From Lachnospiraceae bacterium UBA7179 (GTDB taxonomy: Bacteria > Bacillota > Clostridia > Lachnospirales > Lachnospiraceae), in contig DKVL01000064.1 in NCBI GenBank assembly GCA_002491195.1, forward strand, positions 1-15,144: a DNA stretch of 15,144 nt, in the 5' to 3' direction. The translations under genes were made by a program, and so were the position numbers. Below are positions 1 to 6,329 of this stretch, piece after piece (the stretch's first letter is position 1; the number at the start of each line of letters is the position of its first letter). A model generated the notes under the pieces. That model was not told the origin of the DNA. It ran no database searches and saw only the letters and a list, made by a program, of their open reading frames with translations.

Positions 1-318
1 TTGGAATATAAGGGATATCATGCTGCTATAACTTATGATGCAGATGATGAATTATTTGTTGGGGAAGTATTTGGAATTGCTGATTCTTTAAGTTTTCATG
101 GGTCATCTATAGAAGAACTGAAGCAAACATTTGCCCAGAGCATTGATCATTATTTGGATTTATGTAAACAAGTCGGAAAGGAGCCAGAAAAAGAATTTAA
201 AGGAAGTTTTAATGTGCGGATTCCATCTGAGTTACACAAGAAGATATCAATATTGGCAGCACAGCAGAAAATAACTTTAAATCAGTATGTAGTAAATGCA
301 TTAAGCAAATCAATATAA
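1..318 (+). CDS. hicB: HicB-family antitoxin, 5'-truncated by the window edge
   Basis: The visible 105 residues begin in EYKGYHA, which in HicB proteins normally lies a few residues after the start, so the TTG at position 1 is probably an internal Leu codon and the gene starts upstream. Residues 1-60 look like the partially degenerate HicB fold (GEVFGIADSLSFHGSSIEELKQ). After the KEPEKEFKGSFNVRIP stretch comes a C-terminal ribbon-helix-helix DNA-binding segment (about residues 67-105, ending LNQYVVNALSKSI). Known of the family: HicB neutralises the HicA mRNA interferase and represses the hicAB operon through its DNA-binding domain. The cognate hicA would be expected just upstream, outside the window, so whether this is an intact toxin-antitoxin pair or an orphan antitoxin cannot be seen. 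Family assignment is confident; the start is not visible. Confidence 0.85.
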   Translation: MEYKGYHAAITYDADDELFVGEVFGIADSLSFHGSSIEELKQTFAQSIDHYLDLCKQVGKEPEKEFKGSFNVRIPSELHKKISILAAQQKITLNQYVVNALSKSI

Positions 319-396
319 TAAGGCGGTAGAAATATATCAAGGAGGACTCTGTTATGAAGGACGAACAAAGAGGAAGAGGATATCGGAGGTATATAC

Positions 397-514
397 AGGG
401 AATATTGGATCGTTGACCCGATCAAAGAAATGGTGATGGTGTATAGATTAATATTCTTTTGGTGAAGATGTGCCTGTTGGAATTTGTCAAGGGTTTTCAA
501 TAAAAGTCTGGTAA
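397..514 (+). pseudogene. Decayed Uma2-family (DUF820) endonuclease remnant
   Basis: One frame from 397 reads REYWIVDPIKEMVMVYRL, matching the conserved REYWIVDP block of Uma2-family putative restriction endonucleases. It then hits a stop near 466. A different frame from 452 continues with YSFGEDVPVGICQGFSIKVW and a stop at 512-514, which is the expected C-terminal end of the same family. So two consecutive pieces of one protein lie in two frames, with the N-terminal half missing. A good Shine-Dalgarno sequence (339-345) precedes an ATG at 354, but that frame gives only 20 codons (354-416) and does not join the Uma2 blocks. I read this as the tail of a deleted and frameshifted gene. It is not functional as it stands. 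Recognition rests on two short conserved blocks. Confidence 0.6.
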
Positions 515-536
515 GAGAAAAGTGTTATGTGTTGAT

Positions 537-572
537 AAAAAAGCGATACTGATTGAGCGGTATCGCTTTTTT
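537..572 (+). terminator. Strong Rho-independent terminator
   Basis: A perfect 13-bp stem (537-549 pairing with 560-572) with a 10-nt loop and flanking A and T runs. The core is AAGCGATAC/GTATCGCTT. It would end transcription of the hicB/Uma2-remnant unit, and the A-rich 5' side could let it work in both directions. It insulates the downstream ABC operon from hicB. Confidence 0.85.
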
Positions 573-637
573 ATGCACGGGCCGCGAGCGGGTAGGGGAA
601 AGGCTTTTCTTTTTTAGAGATTCTTTAGAGGAATATG

Positions 638-646
638 TGCTATAAT
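638..646 (+). promoter_or_regulatory. Extended -10 promoter of the ABC/HlyD operon
   Basis: TGCTATAAT (638-646) is a consensus extended -10 element. No good -35 hexamer is seen 16-18 bp upstream, which the TGn extension can compensate for. It lies 28 bp before the first permease start at 674, which has a GATGAGGG-type ribosome binding site at about 659-666. Confidence 0.65.
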
Positions 647-673
647 GAACGAAAATGAGATGAGGGTACTGCA

Positions 674-1444
674 ATGAAAAGGTTGAAAGAATTTGGCTGC
701 TTCATAGGATTTATCGGCATGAGCCTTGCCGGCGTATCGGTCTTTGTGCTGATCCCGTTTGCGGATGTTGTGAGGCGCTCTTTTATGACAGTCATGTCAG
801 GAGAGTTTGCGGGATTCAACAATTACAGGACGGTGATCAACAATCAGGCGTTTCGACTGGCGGTGACGAACACGCTCCATTTTGTGGGTGTGGCGATACC
901 GCTCCTGGTGGTGATTGGTCTGGCAGCAGCGCTTGTGCTCAGCAAGATACATGACATCAGTGTCATAAAAAGCCTTTACCTGTTTCCGATGGCAATGCCG
1001 ACAGCCACGGTTGTCATCGTGTGGAGAATGTTTTTCTACAAGCAGGATTTTGACAGCCTTGTCATCAGCTATCTGTGGAAAAACACCGGATACACGATCG
1101 TGCTGTGGCTCGCCGGAATCGCGGGGATTCCCAACGAACTGATCGAGGCGGCAAGGGTGGACGGCGCAAACGGCTTTCAATGCCTGATCTTTGTGAAGCT
1201 TCCCTGTCTGAAAGGCAGTGTATATACGATTGTGATCTTATCGTTTCTAAATTCCATGAAAATATACAGGGAGGCGTATCTGGTCGGAGGTTCTTATCCC
1301 GGAAGGGAGATCTATCTCCTGCAGCATACATTCAACAACTGGTATGTCAATCTTGAATTTGACAAGATGGCGGCGGCGAGCGTGCTGGTTGCCGGGGTGC
1401 TGTTCGTGTTTATATTGTTGTTTCAGTATTATAGTCAAAGATGA
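674..1444 (+). CDS. MalF-type carbohydrate ABC transporter permease (short)
   Basis: An inner-membrane permease of the binding-protein-dependent sugar (CUT1) type. Hydrophobic segments are visible at about residues 10-30, 65-90, 100-120, 130-152, 184-196 and 234-252. The cytoplasmic EAA loop that docks on the ATPase is clear at 158-177 (EAARVDGANGF...VKLP). The protein is 256 aa, whereas relatives are usually near 290. The shortfall is concentrated at about residues 121-130, where the extracytoplasmic loop between the WRMFF and SYLWKNTGY segments is collapsed by an estimated 25-30 residues. It is the first gene of an operon with a second permease and an HlyD-type adaptor. No solute-binding protein or ATPase gene is in the window, so substrate and even direction of transport are unknown. 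The family call is firm; function with the shortened loop is uncertain. Confidence 0.85.
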   Translation: MKRLKEFGCFIGFIGMSLAGVSVFVLIPFADVVRRSFMTVMSGEFAGFNNYRTVINNQAFRLAVTNTLHFVGVAIPLLVVIGLAAALVLSKIHDISVIKSLYLFPMAMPTATVVIVWRMFFYKQDFDSLVISYLWKNTGYTIVLWLAGIAGIPNELIEAARVDGANGFQCLIFVKLPCLKGSVYTIVILSFLNSMKIYREAYLVGGSYPGREIYLLQHTFNNWYVNLEFDKMAAASVLVAGVLFVFILLFQYYSQR

Positions 1445-1491
1445 TAGCAGTACAAAGACGAAGTGCAATTGATTTGTATTGGAAGAGTTGT

Positions 1492-1563
1492 ATGCCAGAG
1501 GAGAGAAAAAGCCTTAAAGTATTGGCAGTGTTCGGGTTAAGAGGTCTTGAAGGAATCATATGA
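1492..1563 (+). CDS. Possible 23-aa ORF between the permease genes
   Basis: The 115-bp gap between the two permease genes is unusual for such operons. It contains an ATG-started 23-codon frame (MPEERKSLKVLAVFGLRG...) whose TGA overlaps the ATG of the next permease by 4 nt (ATGA). A weak GGAAGAG ribosome site lies at about 1481-1487. It could be a translational-coupling leader or chance. The peptide resembles nothing I recognise. Confidence 0.25.
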   Translation: MPEERKSLKVLAVFGLRGLEGII

Positions 1564-2426
1564 GGGTAAGAAAATATCTCCGCAAGGCGTCGGAGGCGGT
1601 GACAAAGTTTATATTTATAGCGGCAGGCATTGTGATCTGCGCACCCGTATTTCTCGTCGTGACAGGCTCTGTGATGGGACAGGGTGATCTGTACGAATGC
1701 CTGGAGCCAGTGTTCATGCACGGGACAGGGTTTGTGACGTGGAAACTGATTCCACAGTATCCCACAGTGGAGAATTACATTCGCCTGTTGTTTTATTCGC
1801 CGGAATTTTTCGTGCTGTTTTGGAACTCAGCCAAAATGGTATCGCTGATCTTGTTGGGGCAGATGGTGGTGGGGATTCCCGCGGCATGGGCATTTGCAAC
1901 GTATCAGGTAAGGGGAAAAAATGTGATTTTTACCATGTATGTCGTGCTGATGCTTCTGCCCTTTCAGGTGACGATGCTGTCAAGCTATCTGACGCTTGAC
2001 AGGCTGTCGCTGCTTGATACGCACTGGGCTGTTATCCTTCCAGCGGTGTTTAGCACATTTCCGGTTTTTGTGGTCTACGGCGGTTTCCGGTCGATTCCAA
2101 AGACGTTGATCGAAGCGGCCAGAATTGACGGGGCAGGGGAGCTGTACATTTTTTTTATGCTGGGAATTGGTATTGGAAAGGGCGGCATTCTCTCTGCGCT
2201 GGTGCTCGGATTTCTGGAGTATTGGAATATGATTGAGCAGCCGTTTGCGTTTCTTGAAAATAAGACACTGTGGCCGCTGTCACTGTACCTGCCAGAGATT
2301 AGTTGGACGCAGGCGGGATTTGCGTTCGCGGCGTCGGTGGTGATGCTGATACCGGCGGTGTTTGTGTTTATCATGGGGCAGGATTATCTGGAACAGGGGA
2401 TCGTCTATTCTGGTTTGAAGGGATAA
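1560..2426 (+). CDS. MalG-type carbohydrate ABC transporter permease
   Basis: A 288-residue inner-membrane permease, the second half of the heterodimeric channel with the gene at 674. An N-terminal membrane segment is seen at about 15-38, with further hydrophobic segments through residue 275. The EAA loop is at about 185-210 (EAARIDGAGELYIFF...). The usual I-x-LP end of that loop reads LGIGIGKGGI, so the conserved Leu-Pro is absent. The C-terminus (YSGLKG) resembles the typical MalG ending. The start is supported by AAGGA at 1550-1554, 5 nt upstream. The stop is 20 nt before the adaptor start, consistent with one transcript. In this class the permease pair imports oligosaccharides or glycerol-phosphate-type substrates with a binding protein and a MalK-like ATPase, neither of which is encoded nearby. 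Confidence 0.88.
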   Translation: MRVRKYLRKASEAVTKFIFIAAGIVICAPVFLVVTGSVMGQGDLYECLEPVFMHGTGFVTWKLIPQYPTVENYIRLLFYSPEFFVLFWNSAKMVSLILLGQMVVGIPAAWAFATYQVRGKNVIFTMYVVLMLLPFQVTMLSSYLTLDRLSLLDTHWAVILPAVFSTFPVFVVYGGFRSIPKTLIEAARIDGAGELYIFFMLGIGIGKGGILSALVLGFLEYWNMIEQPFAFLENKTLWPLSLYLPEISWTQAGFAFAASVVMLIPAVFVFIMGQDYLEQGIVYSGLKG

Positions 2427-2446
2427 CTGTATGGAGGAGTCATGTG

Positions 2447-4672
2447 ATGGAAAAAGATGAGGAGAAATTGATGAACCGCAAGCGGCTGGAAAAGTGGATT
2501 AAGATTTTCTTGCTCTTTCTGGCGTTTGTATGGCTGTGTACCATTATTTCAAAGAGCATCTATGTATCAGGTCTGCCGATTGTCAAGACGGAGACGCCGT
2601 CCAAAAAATACGTGGAGCATATCGTGGAGACGGACGGAATCGTGACAACAGGCGGAGAGATCGCAGTCAATACACAGGCGGGGCTCCGCGTGGACAGGCT
2701 CTATGTCATGCAGGGGGACGAGGTCAAAGCAGGGGATGTCCTGTTTACAATTGACACAGAGGACATAGCGGATATCATCAGCGAAAAGGAGACCGCGCTG
2801 TCCAAGCTGCAATGCAATCTCGCAGATCTTCAGGTCAATGCGGTGATTGACGCGCAGAAGAAGGAAGTCGCGATTTTATGGGCACAGGAGGATTACGAGA
2901 CAGCGGACAAGGAGACTTCCATTGCGAAGGAGCGCGCAAAGGAGGCGATTGACAAGGCAGAGTCGGAGCTTGCAGCACATCTTGCAGACACAGTACCGTA
3001 CACATCGGACAGTGCCAGACGGAATGCGTGGGACGATTACCACGACTGGGTGAACAGCGGATATAATATTTCTGACCGGATCACCGCAAAAGAACGTGAG
3101 ATTCAGGATCTGCAGGAGCAGCTCGCACAGCTGGGGCAGAGCAATGGCAACAGAGGAACAGAAGGCAGTGAAAATGGGCAGACGACAGGGAATACACTTT
3201 CTGGGGCAGCGGGGAATCAGGAAACAGGTGGTAATGCTGACAGGAAAGACGGTGTAGAGAATGGTGGTCAGTATGAAGCTGATATGGCTGATGAGAATAA
3301 TTGTTCGAATGACAAAGAGGATGGAGGTGCTGGCCTGCGAGCGGATGAAGGTACAGAAGCAATGGACCATGCAGGAAAAGACGGCAGTTTAGAAATGGGA
3401 AACAGTGCAAATAATAGTGATTCCGGGTTGGACAACAATACAAATGATGGAAGCGGTGCCGATGTAGACAGTGGTAATGACATAGATTCTGATACAGATG
3501 CAGCTGGCAAAACAGACACGGATTATAAGACAGGCACAGATAATAACGGAAATTCAAATGACAGTACAGATGACAATGAGGACGTAGATCAGGGAGGAGA
3601 TACAGATCATAAAGGAAATACAGACAATGGAGGAAACGCAGATAATGATGGAAATAAGGATTCCAATGCAGGTACTGACGATAACACAGGAACTTTGCCA
3701 GATGACAACAAAGAGAATCAGAATCCGACAGATGAGAACAATGCGGAGCGCACAGAACTGCAGAATAAAATCAGGAAAGCGAACGAAGAGCTGCTTGCTC
3801 TGCAGGACGAGATGACAAGACATGACAGGAATGTGGTTGAACAGCCCGATTATTCTGCGGAGGAACTAAAGTTTGATGAATGGCAGAACACACGGCTGGC
3901 ACTTGAGGCAAATGTGCAAAAGGCGAAAGAAAACTACAATGATGTAAGTTATAACCGCGAGGTGACACTGCGCCAGAAGATGCGGGACATTGCAAATGCA
4001 CAGGTGACGACGAGGGCGGACTCCACAGCAGCGATCTATGAGTTCGATATGAGACAGATACAGGCAGAGATTGCAGGTCTTTCTTCCTTGCAGAAGCAAA
4101 AGGGTGAAATCAAGGCTGAGAGTGATGGTATTATTTCAAAAATCCAGGTGGAGGTCGGCGGCCGGACAGCGGATACGGCGGCGGTTCTGATGACAGATAC
4201 GCAGCGTCCATGCCAGTTCAAGTTTAGCATCACAAAGGAACAGGGGAAATATGTGCACCTGAATGACACAGTCAACCTGAAATTAAACGGTCAGTCTGAT
4301 ATGGAGGTCACAGTTGACTATTTTACAGAAAATATGCAGGGCGGTTATGACCTGATCTGTATGCTCCCGGAGGGCGTGGGCAAGCCCGGATTGAGCGGAA
4401 GTATCCAGAAATCCGTACAGGGAGAGTATCATGAACTGACGCTTCCCGTTGATGCAGTCTTTGAGGAGTCAAATGGTTATTTTATCTATACATTAAACGA
4501 AAAGGAAGGAATCCTTGGAAGTGAGTACTATGCTGAGAAGATCAAAGTGCAGATCAGAGATAAAAACGACAGGTTTGCGGCGCTGGAGCCCAGAACAATC
4601 AGTGCGGACACGAAAGTGATTACTTACACGACAAAGGAGCTCAAGCAGGGCGAGAGCGTGCGACCTCATTAG
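2447..4672 (+). CDS. HlyD/MacA-type membrane-fusion adaptor with acidic insert
   Basis: I place the start at ATG 2447 (GGAGGAG at 2433-2439) rather than the longer in-frame extension, which overlaps the permease gene; ATG 2471 is a second candidate with its own GAGGAG. This gives 741 aa. Order: charged N-terminus; one membrane segment (about 17-35); first half of a biotinyl-lipoyl-like barrel (about 59-106, VETDGIVTTGGEI...VKAGDVLFTI); coiled-coil helix (about 110-228); Asp/Asn/Gly-rich low-complexity linker (about 229-433); returning helix (about 434-550); second lipoyl half (about 553-585, GEIKAESDGIISKI); beta-barrel and membrane-proximal region to the C-terminus. Adaptors of this type bridge a membrane transporter to extracytoplasmic partners in efflux or secretion. 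Here it follows importer-type permeases, so its role is unclear; it may link the transporter to the cell wall or to a substrate. Family confident, function inferred. Confidence 0.82.
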   Translation: MEKDEEKLMNRKRLEKWIKIFLLFLAFVWLCTIISKSIYVSGLPIVKTETPSKKYVEHIVETDGIVTTGGEIAVNTQAGLRVDRLYVMQGDEVKAGDVLFTIDTEDIADIISEKETALSKLQCNLADLQVNAVIDAQKKEVAILWAQEDYETADKETSIAKERAKEAIDKAESELAAHLADTVPYTSDSARRNAWDDYHDWVNSGYNISDRITAKEREIQDLQEQLAQLGQSNGNRGTEGSENGQTTGNTLSGAAGNQETGGNADRKDGVENGGQYEADMADENNCSNDKEDGGAGLRADEGTEAMDHAGKDGSLEMGNSANNSDSGLDNNTNDGSGADVDSGNDIDSDTDAAGKTDTDYKTGTDNNGNSNDSTDDNEDVDQGGDTDHKGNTDNGGNADNDGNKDSNAGTDDNTGTLPDDNKENQNPTDENNAERTELQNKIRKANEELLALQDEMTRHDRNVVEQPDYSAEELKFDEWQNTRLALEANVQKAKENYNDVSYNREVTLRQKMRDIANAQVTTRADSTAAIYEFDMRQIQAEIAGLSSLQKQKGEIKAESDGIISKIQVEVGGRTADTAAVLMTDTQRPCQFKFSITKEQGKYVHLNDTVNLKLNGQSDMEVTVDYFTENMQGGYDLICMLPEGVGKPGLSGSIQKSVQGEYHELTLPVDAVFEESNGYFIYTLNEKEGILGSEYYAEKIKVQIRDKNDRFAALEPRTISADTKVITYTTKELKQGESVRPH
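3130..3745 (+). repeat. Low-complexity Asp/Asn/Gly-coding tract inside the adaptor
   Basis: About 205 codons dominated by Asp, Asn, Gly, Thr and Ser, with irregular short units such as GNTDNGGNADNDGN. They interrupt the adaptor coiled coil exactly between its two helices, at the hairpin tip. The nucleotide sequence is purine-rich (GATAATGGAAAC-like) and imperfectly repetitive, so it probably expands and contracts. The acidic composition suggests a disordered, possibly cation-binding spacer; that is inference. Confidence 0.7.
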
Positions 4673-4683
4673 AATATTTTTAT

Positions 4684-4712
4684 TTGCCATTTTCCGACAA
4701 AGATTATATACT
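4684..4712 (+). promoter_or_regulatory. SigmaA promoter for the DUF3737 gene
   Basis: TTGCCA (4684-4689), a 17-bp spacer and TATACT (4707-4712) lie 36 bp before the ATG at 4748. The region is AT-rich and directly follows the adaptor stop. No hairpin terminator is seen between the two genes, so some readthrough is possible. Confidence 0.7.
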
Positions 4713-4747
4713 AATATATGAATATTTTGTAATGGAGATGAAGGCAA

Positions 4748-5581
4748 ATGAAGGTAATTGAAAAACAGGTGTTTGATGAGGAAAGGGCATTGTATGGGAG
4801 CAGGGACTTGGTCATAAGAGAATGCTCTTTTGACGGATCGGCAGATGGAGAGAGCGCCGTTAAGGAGTCGTCAGAGATACAGGCGGAGAAATGTTTTTTT
4901 AACCTGCGCTATCCATTTTGGCACGTGCATGGACTTGGTATTCAGGACTCTGAGATGACGCAGCTGTGCCGCGCGGCCCTGTGGTATTCTGACCACATCG
5001 AAATATCGGGCACGAAAATGCATGGTATCAAGGCGCTTCGAGAGTGCAGTGATGTGTCGATCCGCGATTGTGACATCATATCGCCGGAGTTTGGGTGGTC
5101 GGTCAGGCAGATCAGGATGGAGGATACGACCGCGGAGAGCGAGTATTTCATGATGCGTTCCGAGAATATTACGTTAAAAAATGTGACGTTCAAGGGGAAA
5201 TATTCGTTCCAGTACATCAAAAATGCAGTGTTTGAGAACTGTACTTTTGACACCAAGGACGCGTTCTGGCATGGTGAGAATGTCGTGGTGAGAGACAGTG
5301 TCGTCAAGGGAGAGTATCTTGCGTGGTACGCGGATGGCCTGACTTTTGAGAACTGTAAGATTATCGGCACACAACCATTGTGTTACTGTAAAAATCTGAA
5401 ATTGATCGACTGTGAGATGATAGATACAGATCTCTGCTTTGAAAAGTCGGATGTGGACGCAACGATCACAACACCGGTTATGAGCATTAAGAATCCATTG
5501 TCAGGTACGATCGTTGTTCCGTCAGTGGATGAGATCATCATGGATGACGAGAATGCAAAGGGCGAGATTCGGGTAGGGTAA
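4748..5581 (+). CDS. DUF3737 family protein, predicted right-handed beta-helix
   Basis: A 277-residue soluble protein with no signal peptide or membrane segment. It resembles the DUF3737 family. The sequence is a run of short beta-strand rungs such as SENITLKNVTFKG, NAVFENCTFDT, GLTFENCKIIG and NLKLIDCEMID, as in parallel beta-helix or pectate-lyase-like solenoids. Aromatic-rich patches (YPFWHVHG, AFWHGENV, LAWYADG) recur about once per rung. The function is unknown in the family. Start ATG 4748 has a GATGAAGG ribosome site. It has its own promoter and appears monocistronic, or is weakly joined to the next gene, which also has its own promoter. No catalytic residues can be named. Confidence 0.8.
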   Translation: MKVIEKQVFDEERALYGSRDLVIRECSFDGSADGESAVKESSEIQAEKCFFNLRYPFWHVHGLGIQDSEMTQLCRAALWYSDHIEISGTKMHGIKALRECSDVSIRDCDIISPEFGWSVRQIRMEDTTAESEYFMMRSENITLKNVTFKGKYSFQYIKNAVFENCTFDTKDAFWHGENVVVRDSVVKGEYLAWYADGLTFENCKIIGTQPLCYCKNLKLIDCEMIDTDLCFEKSDVDATITTPVMSIKNPLSGTIVVPSVDEIIMDDENAKGEIRVG

Positions 5582-5608
5582 AAGAGAGGGAAAATTTGTA
5601 AATGATAG

Positions 5609-5637
5609 TTGAAAAAACCCATGAAATATGCTATGGT
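5609..5637 (+). promoter_or_regulatory. Promoter for the secreted Cys/His-rich protein
   Basis: TTGAAA (5609-5614), a 17-bp spacer and TATGGT (5632-5637), with a TGC extension (5629-5631) in front of the -10. It lies 43 bp upstream of the ATG at 5681. A small AT-rich hairpin (5639-5645 with 5653-5659) falls in the short leader. Confidence 0.6.
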
Positions 5638-5680
5638 TAAGAAAAGCAACGGTTTTCTTATTTTTAGGAGGTATTTTGAT

Positions 5681-6085
5681 ATGAAGAAAATGTTGGCCAT
5701 GGGACTTGCCTGTATGATTGTGCTTGCTCCTGCAGTTTCTGTGAATGCGGCGGAACTTCCGCCTGCAGTTTGTCATGCTGGCGGCTGTAATCTTGGTGAT
5801 TGTTTCAGGGATCTGGATTGCGACGGTATCTGCGGCGATCACTATTTTGTAGATGAGAACGGCGATGGCATCTGCGACAATCACTGCTATACGGACGCGA
5901 ATTATGATGGTTTGTGTGATTATTATACAGATGCGAATGCGGATGGTATCTGCGATCACTGCCATGACCATGGTAGACCAGTGCAGTCAAGTTCCAGCAT
6001 AGGAAATAGTAATAACACTTATTACAGCGGGTATCACGGAGGCTGCCACGGCGGAAGAAGCGGGCATCATAGAGGACATTGCTAG
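5681..6085 (+). CDS. Small secreted protein with DxNxDGxCD repeats and His/Gly/Cys tail
   Basis: The start at ATG 5681 is chosen for its strong TAGGAGG (5665-5671) and because the protein then begins with a classic signal peptide (MKKMLAMGLACMIVLAPAVS, likely cleavage after VNA at residue 23). The mature part of about 111 residues carries four units of the form D-x-N/D-x-D-G-x-C (about residues 45-93: LDCDGICGD, DENGDGICD, DANYDGLCD, DANADGICD). These resemble EF-hand or thrombospondin type 3 calcium loops with added cysteines. The C-terminus is Gly/His/Cys-rich (HGGCHGGRSGHHRGHC). No sortase motif, anchor or enzyme domain is seen. Likely role: a secreted metal- or calcium-binding, disulfide-linked protein; this is inferred from composition only. 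Confidence 0.7.
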   Translation: MKKMLAMGLACMIVLAPAVSVNAAELPPAVCHAGGCNLGDCFRDLDCDGICGDHYFVDENGDGICDNHCYTDANYDGLCDYYTDANADGICDHCHDHGRPVQSSSSIGNSNNTYYSGYHGGCHGGRSGHHRGHC

Positions 6086-6113
6086 ATGATTGACAGTCAC
6101 TATTATTGATAAA

Positions 6114-6133
6114 GCGAAGTGCACGAACTTTGC
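6114..6133 (+). other. Leader hairpin upstream of the small ORF and rtcB
   Basis: A 7-bp stem with one G-U pair (GCGAAGT 6114-6120 with ACTTTGC 6127-6133) and a 6-nt loop. There is no U-tract, so it is not a terminator. It may be a structured part of the rtcB leader. Confidence 0.35.
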
Positions 6134-6170
6134 GAGTAACAGGAAAACAGATTTCGAAAAGGAGGACAAA

Positions 6171-6245
6171 ATGCAGCACATCATGAATAATCTACTAAAT
6201 TTGATAACGGACCGGGAAGGTGTGATTGTCCTCAGAATGCAATAA
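6171..6245 (+). CDS. 24-aa small ORF, possible leader peptide of rtcB
   Basis: ATG 6171 is preceded at 5 nt by an excellent AAAAGGAGG (6157-6165), which makes translation likely. The peptide starts MQHIMNNLLNLITDREGV and ends in VLRMQ. It has no membrane segment and no run of a single amino acid like classical attenuator peptides, though it has four leucines. The codons at 6217-6223 (AAGGTGT) are perfectly complementary to the 5' arm of the terminator at 6279. Translation of this ORF could therefore influence that hairpin. It may also be an unrelated small protein. Confidence 0.45.
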   Translation: MQHIMNNLLNLITDREGVIVLRMQ

Positions 6246-6278
6246 GGATCTTTTTATTGTAGTCAAATGATTGTGGAT

Positions 6279-6307
6279 AAAAACACCTTTCTAAGAGGTG
6301 TTTTTTT
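6279..6307 (+). terminator. Intrinsic terminator 22 nt before rtcB
   Basis: A 12-bp stem (6279-6290 with 6294-6305, one G-U pair, core ACACC/GGTGT) with a 3-nt loop, followed by T residues through 6307. It ends only 22 nt before the rtcB ATG. No convincing promoter fits in that gap, so transcripts reaching rtcB probably pass through it, as in an attenuator. The simpler reading is that it only ends the upstream small ORF. Confidence 0.75.
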
Positions 6308-6329
6308 GTTGCATATAGAAGGAGTTTTT

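Noticed and set aside
2303..2446. Longer start for the HlyD-type protein
   Set aside because: The extra 48 residues overlap the permease gene out of frame, look like shadow translation, and hide the N-terminal membrane segment; ATG 2447 has a proper ribosome site.
3130..3745. CRISPR or regular satellite array
   Set aside because: The units are irregular in length and remain in frame, so this is protein low complexity, not a spaced repeat array.
2876..3823. Long antisense open frames opposite the adaptor
   Set aside because: They are by-products of the purine-rich Asp/Asn/Gly codons; the translations are biased in composition, with no ribosome sites.
6090..6113. Promoter based on the perfect TTGACA at 6090-6095
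   Set aside because: No -10-like hexamer is found 16-18 bp downstream; TATTAT and GATAAA are too close.
6267..6329. Upstream ATG of rtcB at 6267
   Set aside because: It would put the intrinsic terminator inside the coding region and lacks a ribosome site; RtcB similarity begins at 6330.
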